The notes under the pieces were generated by a model. The model saw nothing but the letters and a program-made list of their open reading frames with translations, searched no databases and was not told the origin of the DNA. Positions 36,841 to 45,229 of a DNA stretch of 64,000 nucleotides are shown one piece after another. A program made the translations under genes and the position numbers. This stretch comes from Planctomycetota bacterium (lineage in GTDB: Bacteria > Planctomycetota > Phycisphaerae > UBA1845): contig JAJRWX010000073.1 of assembly GCA_024276605.1 (NCBI GenBank), forward strand, positions 1 to 64,000. Direction: 5' to 3'. The stretch's first letter is position 1, and each line of letters starts with the position of its first letter.

Positions 36841-38340
36841 CTACGTCACAATGTGGGCGCGATACCGATACACGATTATTCCTGCCGTTAAAATAAGCAG
36901 CGATAGCGTGAGCATTCCCCATTCCGAGACGGTTGGAATGGACTCTATTTGACATAGATCACCGATGCCGTTTCCGTCGTTGTCCGCTTGGGTGGGGTTG
37001 TATACAACGGGACAATTATCGCATACGTCACCGACGGCATCGGGCATCTGCAATCCGTCCGCGTCCATATCGGAGTCTGCCTGCTCTGGGTTCGTTGCGC
37101 CGGGACAGTTATCGCACAGATCGCGTACACCGTCTAAATCGACGTCGCCATTCAGCATGATGTCGAGGCTGACGACATCGGATACGCCAGTTCCAACACT
37201 GGGTTGTGCGACGATCGTGAGCGTATCGACATCGCAAACGTCTGCAGTGTCGGGAGGAATACTCAACGGAATCTCCACTGTTCTCGCTTCCCAGGGTGCC
37301 ACCGATTGGAGCACGAACGGGCCTCCCACAGCCCAGCCCATCGAGTCTTCCCAGAGGATCGTCAACGTGTCTGTCGTATTCGCAAGATTCCGAACTTCAA
37401 CCAAGACACCTGTCGGCAATGCAACGTCGCATGGCTGCGCATACAGCGAGATAAAGGTCTCAAAGCTGAATGCGCCGGGCGATACGATCGGATCGGGCGA
37501 GAACAGGTCGGTCAGCGTAAAGTCTGGGGGGAGTAATACGGTGTCGGCAAAGATTTGTACGGATTGATTCGCCGTCGCGATCGTTTGACCGTTGGTATGC
37601 GAGGTCAAATCCAATGTGCCGCCCGGCGGCACTCGGATTTCAATTTCATCGGCGCCGTCGAATCCGTCCAGGTCGGTAAGCTGAAAAACACCGGCAGCGA
37701 TCGCCGTCCCCGGGCCGCTGGATCCGGATAGGCGCGCACCGGCTCTCCTGAGTGCGCTGCCCGACGAATCAAACAGAAGCGACCGCACATAGTCTACGTC
37801 GGTATTCGGACCTCCCGCCCAGTCTGCAACACGGATGATCCTTTGTTTACTGCCATCGGCGCATACGGTCATACTGGACTGGTAGTCGTATAGGTACTCG
37901 CACCCATCGTCAAAGATGATCCACAGAAGTGTTTGCGACTCCTCTCTCCAGCAAGGCTGTCCACAGATACTATGCAGTCGCCTCAAGTTACCGCATCGCC
38001 TATCAATAACAATCCGCTGAGCGCCGGGTGGCGCAAACGAGGGAGGGACGGGATTCTGCGGTGTAGGCCAGTCGAAGGATTGATTACACGGCGCCTGAGT
38101 GATCATTCTGAGAAGTGAAAAAGACAACCGTCCAGCATAGGCAGCGTTGGCGTTGGACGTAATAAAAATGTTTTGCTGCCTCTGGAACGCGCGAGCCTTG
38201 CCGCACGCGTGTGTTGTCGTTGCGGCGGAGAGCACGACGATTACGCTAGCGGCGAAAAAGATTGCGCGCGACCTACAGCCGTGAAGAAGACAACTTGGTT
38301 TCTGTTCGTGCAGTGATGAATTGGCTTGCAGAATGGACAT
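36841..38340 (-). CDS. Secreted protein with thrombospondin type-3 repeats and IPTVSEWG anchor tail
   Basis: 499 aa. AAAGGAGG precedes the ATG. A signal segment (IFFAASVIVVLSAATTTHA) starts export. The middle is a beta-rich, cysteine-containing extracellular region. Two calcium-binding type-3 repeats follow (DVDLDGVRDLCDNCPGATNPEQADSD-like and DVCDNCPVVYNPTQADNDGNG). The C-terminus is IPTVSEWGMLTLSLLILTAG plus an Arg-containing tail, an IPTL-CTERM-type sorting signal. It is expected at the cell surface or in the matrix; the ligand is unknown. Confidence 0.85.
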   Translation of the reverse strand: MSILQANSSLHEQKPSCLLHGCRSRAIFFAASVIVVLSAATTTHACGKARAFQRQQNIFITSNANAAYAGRLSFSLLRMITQAPCNQSFDWPTPQNPVPPSFAPPGAQRIVIDRRCGNLRRLHSICGQPCWREESQTLLWIIFDDGCEYLYDYQSSMTVCADGSKQRIIRVADWAGGPNTDVDYVRSLLFDSSGSALRRAGARLSGSSGPGTAIAAGVFQLTDLDGFDGADEIEIRVPPGGTLDLTSHTNGQTIATANQSVQIFADTVLLPPDFTLTDLFSPDPIVSPGAFSFETFISLYAQPCDVALPTGVLVEVRNLANTTDTLTILWEDSMGWAVGGPFVLQSVAPWEARTVEIPLSIPPDTADVCDVDTLTIVAQPSVGTGVSDVVSLDIMLNGDVDLDGVRDLCDNCPGATNPEQADSDMDADGLQMPDAVGDVCDNCPVVYNPTQADNDGNGIGDLCQIESIPTVSEWGMLTLSLLILTAGIIVYRYRAHIVT

Positions 38341-38557
38341 TGGATATCCTCCTTTCCGCGCGCCGATCGGATGTGCTGACGAACGTTATCCTGGACACAG
38401 GATAGCGCCCCTTCATGGGCATCGGCACACAAAAAACATACAGGCGACAGTGTCACCGATCACTTCAAAACCGGCCAGTAATGATCGAATCAAAACCAGC
38501 CATTGTTCCTTGTGCTTTTATACCACAAGTTACGCATTTCGTTCAAGTCCTTAATAG

Positions 38558-38960
38558 ATTCTTCTTACTGTCCTGCGGGCGACGATTTATCGAATCTCAG
38601 ACGATCTCGCGGGGAAAACCCATGTCCGGTTTCTCCACGAAGCCCAAGATGCGGGTTATCTGATCCACATGGCCTATTTCTGGCTATCGAATGTGGAACT
38701 TGCTCAAATACGAGTTTCCGTCCGTGTCCAACGAGGTGGACACGATGTCCCTCCTGCTGACATCGAACGACGCTATTGGCACGGCCTCAGAAACTTTTTC
38801 CGGATCTATTTGCCGTTGGTAAATCGGTGGGTATTGTGCGATAATTCGGTTAGAAACTTGGTGCTCGTGGCACGGGGACGCCTAGGAGAGGCTCCGACCA
38901 TTTACGACCAAGCTCGATTCGACAGGATTAACGATGCAGCCAAACGAGACTGTGGAACAA
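38558..38960 (+). pseudogene. Zeta-toxin-like kinase remnant (C-terminal part)
   Basis: An open frame without a proper start reads AGKTHVRFLHEAQDAGYLIH, then VSVRVQRGGHDVPPADIERRYWHGL and YLPLVNRWVLCDNS. This is the C-terminal half of the zeta-toxin / ABC-type ATPase family (RVxxGGHDVPxxxIxRR, YLPLxDxWxxxDNS). The N-terminal P-loop half is absent because a stop lies at 38555. The 3' end runs into the AACAAGTCA repeat array at 38959, so the gene is truncated at both ends. Confidence 0.6.
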
Positions 38961-39012
38961 CAAGTCAAACAAGTCAAAAACAAAAAACAAGTCAGCATAG
39001 TTACTACTTTCT
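38959..39012 (+). repeat. AACAAGTCA array ending in a GTTACTACTTTC motif, copy 1
   Basis: Several ACAAGTCA units are followed by CATAGTTACTACTTTCT (38996-39012). The same composite occurs at 44325-44395. The element GGACAGTTACTACTTTC also occurs at 43651, 44352 and 44378, and inverted at 39737-39753, consistent with a REP family tied to the adjacent RAYT gene. Confidence 0.75.
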
Positions 39013-39701
39013 CGATCGCTTCATCTTGGTTTTCGTCTTCTTGGGTGGACGCCCCATCGGGACGGCTCTCAGTCGTCTCCCGAGCAAGGTTTCGATCTTG
39101 CTGATGAATCGATCTGATCCCAATGGGTACCCTTTGAAGGTAGACGTCCGAATCGTGACGGTGATCCGGTCGTCATCCGGTTCCTGCAGTTCTCTGTTCC
39201 AGCGTTCACCGTTGTAGCACGCGGGCCACGCTGAAAACGATACCAGCCCTGTTGCATCCTGTCCGGCAACATGAACCCGCGCACTGCTCCACGAATAACG
39301 CAAGGCCTTCCGCACCATCCTCGCCCGGATGGGATTCCGCTCAACGTAGCGAACGGCGCTTAGGAAGTAGTGCTCATCCAGTGAACAGGAATAGAACCGG
39401 TTCTGCCAGAGATGACCGCTGCGACCGTGCAGTTTATTGACGTAACGCGTATAGGCAAAATGCGTTCGGCCAATGCCTTTGGCCAGCGAATCCTCATGCC
39501 AAGGCGTCGCCACGATATGCACGTGATTCGTCATCAGGCAATAGGCATGGATCGTCAGCCGGTATTGCTCAGCCTTGGCCTTCAGCATCAGCAAGTATTG
39601 TCGTCGATCGTCATCGACGAAGAGACGTCTTGACGATTGTTCCCCCGCTGCGTGACGTGTTGGGGAACGCCAATGACCACAGCCCGGGCTTCACGTGTCA
39701 T
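39004..39701 (-). pseudogene. RAYT (Y1/IS200-like) transposase, frameshifted
   Basis: HUH-tyrosine transposase of the REP-associated type. MTREARAVVIGVPQHVTQRGNNRQDV starts at the complement of 39699-39701, then the frame shifts near 39619-39630. The rest continues in another frame as LFVDDDRRQYLLMLKAKAEQY and TNHVHIVATP (the His-x-His motif), then GHLWQNRFYS and YVERNPIRARMV. A single missing base explains the break. The C-terminal tail is basic (RPPKKTKTKMKRSRK). It is flanked by GGACAGTTACTACTT-type repeats, its likely substrate. Confidence 0.8.
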
Positions 39702-39753
39702 ACCAGAGCGCTACAGCCGCGCATCTGATGCGTCAAGAAGTAGTAACTGTCCC

Positions 39754-41464
39754 GAATGGCACTGCCGCTTATGTAGTAAGGACTTACATCGTTTTCCCCT
39801 TCAGTAGTTCGGCCCGTGCTTGATCGCGTGGCTTGGTGAGTAAGGCATGTTCCTTGGGCCTGCGTTTTATCGCGCGTGGTTCAATACGCCCGGGCCGGTT
39901 GCCGATGACGTGCACTGCGATGGCCGCCAAGGCGGCGTCGATCAGTAGTGAGGCAAAGGCCTTGTCGCTTAAGACCATGACAAGCCAACTTGTACCGATC
40001 GTTTGCAGGGCAGCGGTGAAGCTCAGCGTGCGTGGCGATACGTCAGCCTCTTGCGCCGATTGCAGCATGGTCTGACGAATCAGGTTGTAGGCTAACAAGC
40101 ACGTCCACATCTCCTTGCGAACCATCTCGGGCGTCTTGCAACGTAGGATGTCCATGCCCATCGTGATCTTGATGGCCCGGATGTCCAACTCCGCCAACCA
40201 GCGAGACTGGTACAGCGACATCATATCGTCTTTCGGGTATTCTTTCGCGTCCGTCAACGTGGTCACCGCGACAAACGATTCAACACGATAACCCGGCTGT
40301 CCGACATGAACGCGGATCTCACGTACCTCGATGGACGCAGGCATTCGGTCGTAGGTCTGCTGGCCCATCCACGGGGGTCTTTTCGGTCGATCCCAGGTGA
40401 TGATGTGATCTTCCTTACCCAGACGCCAACCGCGTCCAAAGTCGACCTTCCGGCGTTGATGGATACGCACTACGAGATCGATACCCAGTTCTTGCAGCAG
40501 AGCGATCATGAAGTACGAACAGTAGTAACGATCAGCCAATACAATGTCATGTCGGTTGATGCTGCCGTGTAGTGAGCGAAGCAGTGCGGATTCGCCCGTT
40601 TCCTTGCCGGCATACGGCCCCATGGCCATGCCTGTCACCATGCCGGTTGCCAAGGATAGGAGCACGACGATTCGGGCGATGGGAAAACCGAGTCCTTCCT
40701 TTTGCTCCGGGTTCTGCGGGTAGGCTTTCTGATTCTCGAGTGTGTCGGGCATGCTCACGGTCGATCCGTCGACCAGACGGACATGACGTCCGTGCCAGAG
40801 CCATTCCTCCCCAAGCTTCTGCTCACAGCCTTCACCGACGCTGATGGCGATCTGACGGATAGCCTTTCCTGAAAGCTTGCCGCGTGCTCGACAGTAAGCG
40901 CCGGTATTGGTGGAGCAGGGACCGCGTCCCCAAGCTACCAGTAGCATAGCCACCCGGGCCACGGCTGCGATGCAGGATCGATGTTCGTCCTTGAACAAGA
41001 CCTGTGACAGGAATGCCCACATGGTGATAGCCGGTGTGTACACGGCGTCATCGTCATCGGCAAAGGTGGACTCTTCATCAACGAATGCCTTCTCGATGGC
41101 ATCTTCCGGAAGGACATCGGCAAACACAAGACCGGGGCGTTGCAAGAATGAAGCCAATATCAAACGAAATTGTTTTGGTAGTGAGCGTGATTGTGTGTAT
41201 AATGACATGGAGACCTTCCTTGGTCATACCATTTGCATAGACAGCCAAGGAGGGCCTCCAAGCGGGGTATTATAGCCAGGGAGGGCGCCCGCGACAAGTT
41301 AAATCGGATCAAGACACGAGTCGTGTTGACACGCACACGGATGTGGAAGTCAATACCGCCATGCGTGCTAACAGATCACAGGCGTCGTGATGCTATCGTT
41401 GTGCGCACTGACGGATACCGTATGCCTCGTTTATGGCTCAGAAATAGCGGCAGTGCCATTCGTA
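39754..41464. mobile_element. IS4-family insertion sequence, complete
   Basis: 1711 bases bounded by perfect 16-base inverted repeats GAATGGCACTGCCGCT (39754-39769) and its complement (41449-41464). Flanks GTAACTGTCCC (39743-39753) and GTAGCTGTCCC (41465-41475) form an 11-base target duplication with one mismatch. It carries one transposase gene on the minus strand. It inserted into the CAGTTAC-type repeat next to the RAYT remnant. Confidence 0.9.
39784..41208 (-). CDS. IS4-family DDE transposase
   Basis: 474 aa. DDE residues: Asp147 in RLVDGST, Asp226 in VLADRYYCSY, and Glu340 within Y333-x2-R336-x3-E340-x6-K347, exactly the YREK signature of the IS4 family. The C-terminal end is basic (IKRRPKEHALLTKP). 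The frame is intact and the element's termini are preserved, so it may still be active. Confidence 0.92.
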   Translation of the reverse strand: MSLYTQSRSLPKQFRLILASFLQRPGLVFADVLPEDAIEKAFVDEESTFADDDDAVYTPAITMWAFLSQVLFKDEHRSCIAAVARVAMLLVAWGRGPCSTNTGAYCRARGKLSGKAIRQIAISVGEGCEQKLGEEWLWHGRHVRLVDGSTVSMPDTLENQKAYPQNPEQKEGLGFPIARIVVLLSLATGMVTGMAMGPYAGKETGESALLRSLHGSINRHDIVLADRYYCSYFMIALLQELGIDLVVRIHQRRKVDFGRGWRLGKEDHIITWDRPKRPPWMGQQTYDRMPASIEVREIRVHVGQPGYRVESFVAVTTLTDAKEYPKDDMMSLYQSRWLAELDIRAIKITMGMDILRCKTPEMVRKEMWTCLLAYNLIRQTMLQSAQEADVSPRTLSFTAALQTIGTSWLVMVLSDKAFASLLIDAALAAIAVHVIGNRPGRIEPRAIKRRPKEHALLTKPRDQARAELLKGKTM

Positions 41465-41523
41465 GCTGTCCCTAGATATGATATAGATATTGTCCCTAGC
41501 TATTCTTGGAAGCACCTCGGCGA

Positions 41524-43629
41524 TCATGCGTCGGCCTCCCCGTTGCCCATCTGCTTCTCGAAGGACTGACGTATCAGGCCCATGATGTATGGAAGATCGT
41601 CAACCGAATTCAAACCCACCTCAACATCTCCGTTGCCCCAGCGTCCCTTGCCGGTTAGGTCCCTGCACTCACCGCGAGGATCGTGGATTTCATGGAAAAG
41701 CATATTGAATACGAGAACAAGCTGAGCCTTCTGTGGAATCACGTCCACAAAGTTCCTCTCGGCCTTGAATGCGACGTAGCACTTCAAGAATTCTTCGTCG
41801 ACACACGGGTCTAGTGCTAAGACCTCTTTGCGCAACCTATCGTACAGTGCCCGCATCGGGCTACCCTCGGCGAGCCATGGATGATCGTCGAGGGTGTAAT
41901 TGGTAAGCTTTTTGCTTTTGGGGCGGTATGTGTCGAGTACCTCATCCGGTAACGAAGGAGACTGCCACACGTTAGCGGCCCTTGCGGCAAGCCTCTCAGC
42001 GCGATCCTTGATCGCCTGTTCGTCCCACGTATCGAGTGCTCTGAGACCTTCGCTGACCTTGAGCGGACTCTGCTTGAATCCGCCTTCCATGTCGCGTTTC
42101 TCAATGAAGGGCTTGTCGCTATATTCGGCGTTGTAGCCTGTGAGTGTCAGGTTTCCAAGCGTATGCAACCAAGTTTCCTGTATGCGCTGCCAATCAGGTC
42201 CAAGAGCATCCTGCCATGCCTGCGAAAGATATTCGTTCTGCGGAAGGATGTGTTCGATCGTGTACTCATCGACTGGCACCCATTCCTTGCGGTCGTAGTT
42301 TTCAAACTTTCGCAGCCAGTAGCTTCGATTGCGGAAGTTGTACAGATCGCGAACCTTGATCTCACGACGAAACTCATCGTCAAGCGGGAACCGCCGGTAA
42401 GATGGTAAGAGTAGAAAATGCGCCTGAATGCTTTCGAGATAACGATCCTTCTTGAGTGCGCGTCCAAAGGTGGTAAAGGTTTTGTTAAGCGAGTTCGCCG
42501 CGATCGCCCCAACAGAACGACGAAATATATACGACTCAATAAGCCGCACCGCGCTAACAAACTCTGCCCGCGGTAGATTGCCTCCCTTGTAGTCGTCGTA
42601 TAGCTCCAGCAGGAATGGGTAGGCCACATCAACTTTCAATTCGCGCAGGTCTTTGAAAGCGGCGGCCAACTCTTTGTCGGATTCCTTGTCCAGCGCCATT
42701 GCACAATAGTAGTTCGCGAAGACGTGAATATCCGCGACAAGTGCATCAACGCCAGCTTCGTCCACTTCGGGGCGGCGCGCGTGCGCCTTGAATGCCGCGT
42801 AAACACGACGGACATTGGGAATGTCACCCGTCTTGACCGTCAGGTAATGACGCATGAAGCCATCGAATTGTTTGCCGTAGGCTTCCTGGCCAAATGCGAC
42901 CTCCATAGGACGCCAATGGTCATTGTACAGCTTGGTCTGCTGGCCCGGCTCGAGTCCCATCAGAATAAAGTTGCGAATCAAGTCAGCTTGACTCAGCTCA
43001 CGCCCGGTGGAGTTCATGCTCTCGAAGATGAGCTGTGGGTTGTCTTGATCACGACTCAAAGCAACGTCCACGATCACGAGCTTGGCAAGACCTTTGCAGA
43101 GGGGAGCCAAGTCGTTGCCGAGCTTCTTTATCTTTTCTTCAAAGAACTCGAAGTTTTCGTTGATTCGCTCGGAGTATTCGGCGGGCAGTGGCTTTTGGTC
43201 CACGAGCGATAGTAAGCTCTGCTTGTCCGTCTGAGTGAGCAGCAATTTGTACCGGAGCTCGCCGTCCTCCAACGGATTGAGAAGGTAGTAGCTTCGGAGC
43301 TTCTTGGCGGAGAAGCCCTCAAGAGGTTCTGTTTCACCAATATGACGGGCGAGCGCCTCGATGATGAGGGACACGGTTGTGAGACGCTGTTGCCCATCGA
43401 TGACCAATAACGGCGACTGGGTGGAAACCTGATAGAGACCCTCTTCGATGTAGACGATGGAGCCGATAAAGTGGGCGGAGATTTCGTCGTTCTTGCCGGT
43501 GCGCAGAACGTCGTCCCAGAGCTGCTGACATTCCGGCTCGGTCCATGAATACGTCCGCTGGTAGATCGGGATGATGAACTGCGGTGACTTCTTGAGAAAA
43601 TCAAGCAGTTTTGCTTCGGTCGCTTTCAT
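41524..43629 (-). CDS. DUF262/DUF1524 GmrSD-like defence protein
   Basis: 701 aa. N-terminal DUF262 (ParB-like) with IPIYQRTYSW (residues 20-29) and DGQQRLTT (78-85), which act as an NTPase/nucleotide-sensing module. The middle has the HNH-type DUF1524 signature EHILPQN with HTLGNLTLTGYNAEYSD. The C-terminal domain resembles DUF5655 (a PD-like helper domain). This single-chain arrangement is typical of type IV restriction enzymes that cut modified DNA, such as GmrSD and BrxU. It lies between two copies of the GGACAGTTACTACTTTC repeat and next to an IS element, as often seen for defence genes. Confidence 0.85.
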   Translation of the reverse strand: MKATEAKLLDFLKKSPQFIIPIYQRTYSWTEPECQQLWDDVLRTGKNDEISAHFIGSIVYIEEGLYQVSTQSPLLVIDGQQRLTTVSLIIEALARHIGETEPLEGFSAKKLRSYYLLNPLEDGELRYKLLLTQTDKQSLLSLVDQKPLPAEYSERINENFEFFEEKIKKLGNDLAPLCKGLAKLVIVDVALSRDQDNPQLIFESMNSTGRELSQADLIRNFILMGLEPGQQTKLYNDHWRPMEVAFGQEAYGKQFDGFMRHYLTVKTGDIPNVRRVYAAFKAHARRPEVDEAGVDALVADIHVFANYYCAMALDKESDKELAAAFKDLRELKVDVAYPFLLELYDDYKGGNLPRAEFVSAVRLIESYIFRRSVGAIAANSLNKTFTTFGRALKKDRYLESIQAHFLLLPSYRRFPLDDEFRREIKVRDLYNFRNRSYWLRKFENYDRKEWVPVDEYTIEHILPQNEYLSQAWQDALGPDWQRIQETWLHTLGNLTLTGYNAEYSDKPFIEKRDMEGGFKQSPLKVSEGLRALDTWDEQAIKDRAERLAARAANVWQSPSLPDEVLDTYRPKSKKLTNYTLDDHPWLAEGSPMRALYDRLRKEVLALDPCVDEEFLKCYVAFKAERNFVDVIPQKAQLVLVFNMLFHEIHDPRGECRDLTGKGRWGNGDVEVGLNSVDDLPYIMGLIRQSFEKQMGNGEADA

Positions 43630-43650
43630 CGAATTCCCTCCAACAAACCA

Positions 43651-43668
43651 GGACAGTTACTACTTTCT
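43651..43668 (+). repeat. GGACAGTTACTACTTTCT repeat
   Basis: An 18-base copy of the RAYT-associated motif located between the DUF262 gene and the HepT remnant; it supplies the stop codon of that remnant. Confidence 0.75.
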
Positions 43669-43765
43669 GAGCCGTTTCGTTGCCTCGCCGATCAGGAGCA
43701 TCTGATGCAGAACCGCCGACTGCGTTTTGCCGTCCTGCAAAAAGGCATCTTCGATCCCTCCGCTG
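43663..43765 (-). pseudogene. HepT-like toxin remnant (C-terminal part)
   Basis: The minus-strand frame reads GIEDAFLQDGKTQSAVLHQM, then LIGEATKRLRK and a stop formed inside the GGACAGTTACTACTTTCT repeat. FLxDxKTQxAVxxxLxxIGEAxKxL is the signature of HepT (DUF86) RNase toxins. The N-terminal half and the cognate nucleotidyltransferase antitoxin are missing. Confidence 0.6.
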
Positions 43766-43888
43766 CAATGGCATCATAGCGAGGTCCGATAAACCAGCAT
43801 AGTCGCATTCAACCGAGATTCCGAGCGATTGCCGTGCTCATGGAAACTCGTCCGAGTATGTTCCAGTATCAGTGCCTACAGGATGACA

Positions 43889-44098
43889 TTATCCGCGCGA
43901 AGTCGTAAAGCGCCCTCGCTGCGCGTGATCTCGAGCGGCTTTCCACGCCTCACCCAGAGAACCCTCCTCAGCGGCCTTGCGGAAGTAGTCAATCTCCTCC
44001 GCCGGCGACAGATCCTTGATCCGCTCGTAGATTCTCGCCTGGGCTTGCCGCTTGAACTCCACACAGTCGAAGTCCTTTTTCGCCTTATTCGTCTTCAT
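43889..44098 (-). CDS. Antitoxin-like small protein paired with a PIN toxin
   Basis: 69 aa from the ATG at the complement of 44096-44098, which follows AGGAGG; an upstream in-frame start is less likely. MKTNKAKKDFDCVEFKRQAQ, then IYERIKDLSPAEEIDYFRKA, is a charged helical protein of the kind often encoded beside PIN-domain toxins. Its start overlaps the end of the PIN remnant by 14 bases, so the two formed a toxin-antitoxin operon. The partner is now truncated. Confidence 0.6.
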   Translation of the reverse strand: MKTNKAKKDFDCVEFKRQAQARIYERIKDLSPAEEIDYFRKAAEEGSLGEAWKAARDHAQRGRFTTSRG

Positions 44099-44324
44099 CG
44101 AACCGTACCTCCTGCGAAGAAACAATCGAGAGCAGACCGAAACCCGCCTGCAGATTTACCTGATTATATGCGCGCATCTTATCGACGCGAACAATGTGTT
44201 TGAAGTTCCAGGAAACAATGGCGTCCGCGCGAGCCACGGTCGCGGCGGCTACATGCGTGGCGTCGTCCACGAATCGCCGGCTTACGATGCCTGCTGCCAC
44301 ATAGCCGTCGCGCAGCTCGATCAG
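44085..44324 (-). pseudogene. PIN-domain (VapC-like) toxin remnant
   Basis: The frame reads DDATHVAAATVARADAIVSW, NFKHIVRVDKMRAYNQVN and ends EVRFDEDE. DxxHxAxAxxxxADxxVSWNFKHIV is the C-terminal half of PIN-domain RNase toxins. Upstream, the frame meets a stop inside the AACAAGTCA array at 44325, so the N-terminal catalytic half is lost. Confidence 0.65.
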
Positions 44325-44395
44325 AACAAGTCAAACAAGTCAAACAAGTCAGGACAGTTACTACTTTCAACAAGTCAGGACAGTTACTACTTTCT
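44325..44395 (+). repeat. AACAAGTCA tandem array with GGACAGTTACTACTTTC, copy 2
   Basis: Three AACAAGTCA units run from 44325 to 44351. The unit AACAAGTCA+GGACAGTTACTACTTTC (26 bases) is then present twice in tandem (44343-44368 and 44369-44394). It is the same composite as at 38959-39012 and lies in direct orientation to it. Confidence 0.85.
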
Positions 44396-44435
44396 GGAAC
44401 AAACTCGCCGCTACATGGCTGTCATATGATAATAT

Positions 44436-44518
44436 GCGGATGAGAGGACTCGAACCTCCACGCCCTTGCGGGCACTGGCACCTGAAGCCAGCGCGTCTGC
44501 CAATTCCGCCACATCCGC
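44436..44518 (-). tRNA. tRNA-Leu (anticodon CAG)
   Basis: 83 bases. Acceptor stem GCGGATG/CATCCGC, D-arm GGCGGAATTGGCAGACGC, anticodon stem CTGGC/GCCAG with loop TTCAGGT, a long variable arm (TGCCCGCAAGGGCGT) typical of Leu, and T-arm GAGGTTCGAGTCCTC. The 3' CCA is not encoded. It reads the CUG codon. Confidence 0.95.
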
Positions 44519-44603
44519 GACAGTTGATCTATCGGCATGGTTAGCCGCGATCAGGGGCGGCGAGCATAAGACCAAAGGGTCTGACGTGCAAGTTAAGATG
44601 CAG

Positions 44604-45020
44604 TCAATCAAGATCGTTCGTCGAAAGCGTAGCCAGATGCGCATGCTTAACACTTTTCAACGCCTGAATCCGATTGGTCAGCACCCGCACATCACTCATC
44701 TGACCGGCTAACTCGACCGTGGCATGATCGAAGTTCGTGTGAATGTTGCGTAGCGACATTTTGGTATCCACCTGCTGCGCTGCCACCAGACAATCCCGCA
44801 ATCGTCGCGCATCTACTTCCACACGACGATCCCACAAAAAACTAAGCACGCCCGATACACGGACATCGTCACCGTAGGTATGACCAGCCAATAAGGCGTC
44901 ACGAATTAAATCGCGGATGGCTTCTGAACGATTGTCATAGCGTTTGGCTAATATATAACTATCGAAGGCTGCGAGTAGTTCCGTATCGAGTGATACGCTG
45001 AATCGGTCGGTCTGTGCCAT
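44604..45020 (-). CDS. NikR-like ribbon-helix-helix regulator with altered metal site
   Basis: 138 aa. N-terminal ribbon-helix-helix (DRFSVSLDTELLAAFDSYI, NRSEAIRDLIRDALL) and C-terminal ACT-like domain (RNIHTNFDHATVEL, MSDVRVLTNRIQALKSVKHAHL), as in nickel-responsive NikR. Compared with E. coli NikR, only one of the four high-affinity ligands (the His aligned with His89) seems kept; the Cys95 position is Ala. Its metal or ligand may therefore differ. It is the first gene upstream of the tRNA on the minus strand. Confidence 0.75.
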   Translation of the reverse strand: MAQTDRFSVSLDTELLAAFDSYILAKRYDNRSEAIRDLIRDALLAGHTYGDDVRVSGVLSFLWDRRVEVDARRLRDCLVAAQQVDTKMSLRNIHTNFDHATVELAGQMSDVRVLTNRIQALKSVKHAHLATLSTNDLD

Positions 45021-45120
45021 GATCGCGTCCCTCTAACGAAATCTATTTTTCCGTAGCGTATAAATCCGGTAGATCACCGAAAGCAGATTTCGATACAGCC
45101 ATAACATTCATTATGACAAA

Positions 45121-45156
45121 ATAAGGTTGAGCCAAGCAAGCCAGGCCCAACCTTAT
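45121..45156 (-). terminator. Terminator of the 45230-45742 gene
   Basis: Inverted repeat ATAAGGTTG..CAACCTTAT with an inner GCC/GGC pair. On the minus strand it is followed by TTTTG. It lies 74 bases past the stop of the Tyr/Arg-rich protein gene. A shorter dyad CATAA-CATTCA-TTATG at about 45100-45115 lies upstream of the NikR-like gene and could be an operator. Confidence 0.7.
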
Positions 45157-45229
45157 CTTATATCGTAGATGTCGTTCGCTTCGTGCGCATCATCCCTCCA
45201 GCGATGATCCTCACACGAATGCAGCTGCA

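Noticed and set aside
43829-44203. Plus-strand 124-codon frame
   Set aside because: It is antisense to the antitoxin and PIN remnant, which have recognisable family sequence.
44325-44395. CRISPR array
   Set aside because: Units are 9 or 26 bases directly in tandem with no unique spacers.
44411-44653. Minus-strand 80-codon frame
   Set aside because: It runs through the tRNA-Leu gene.
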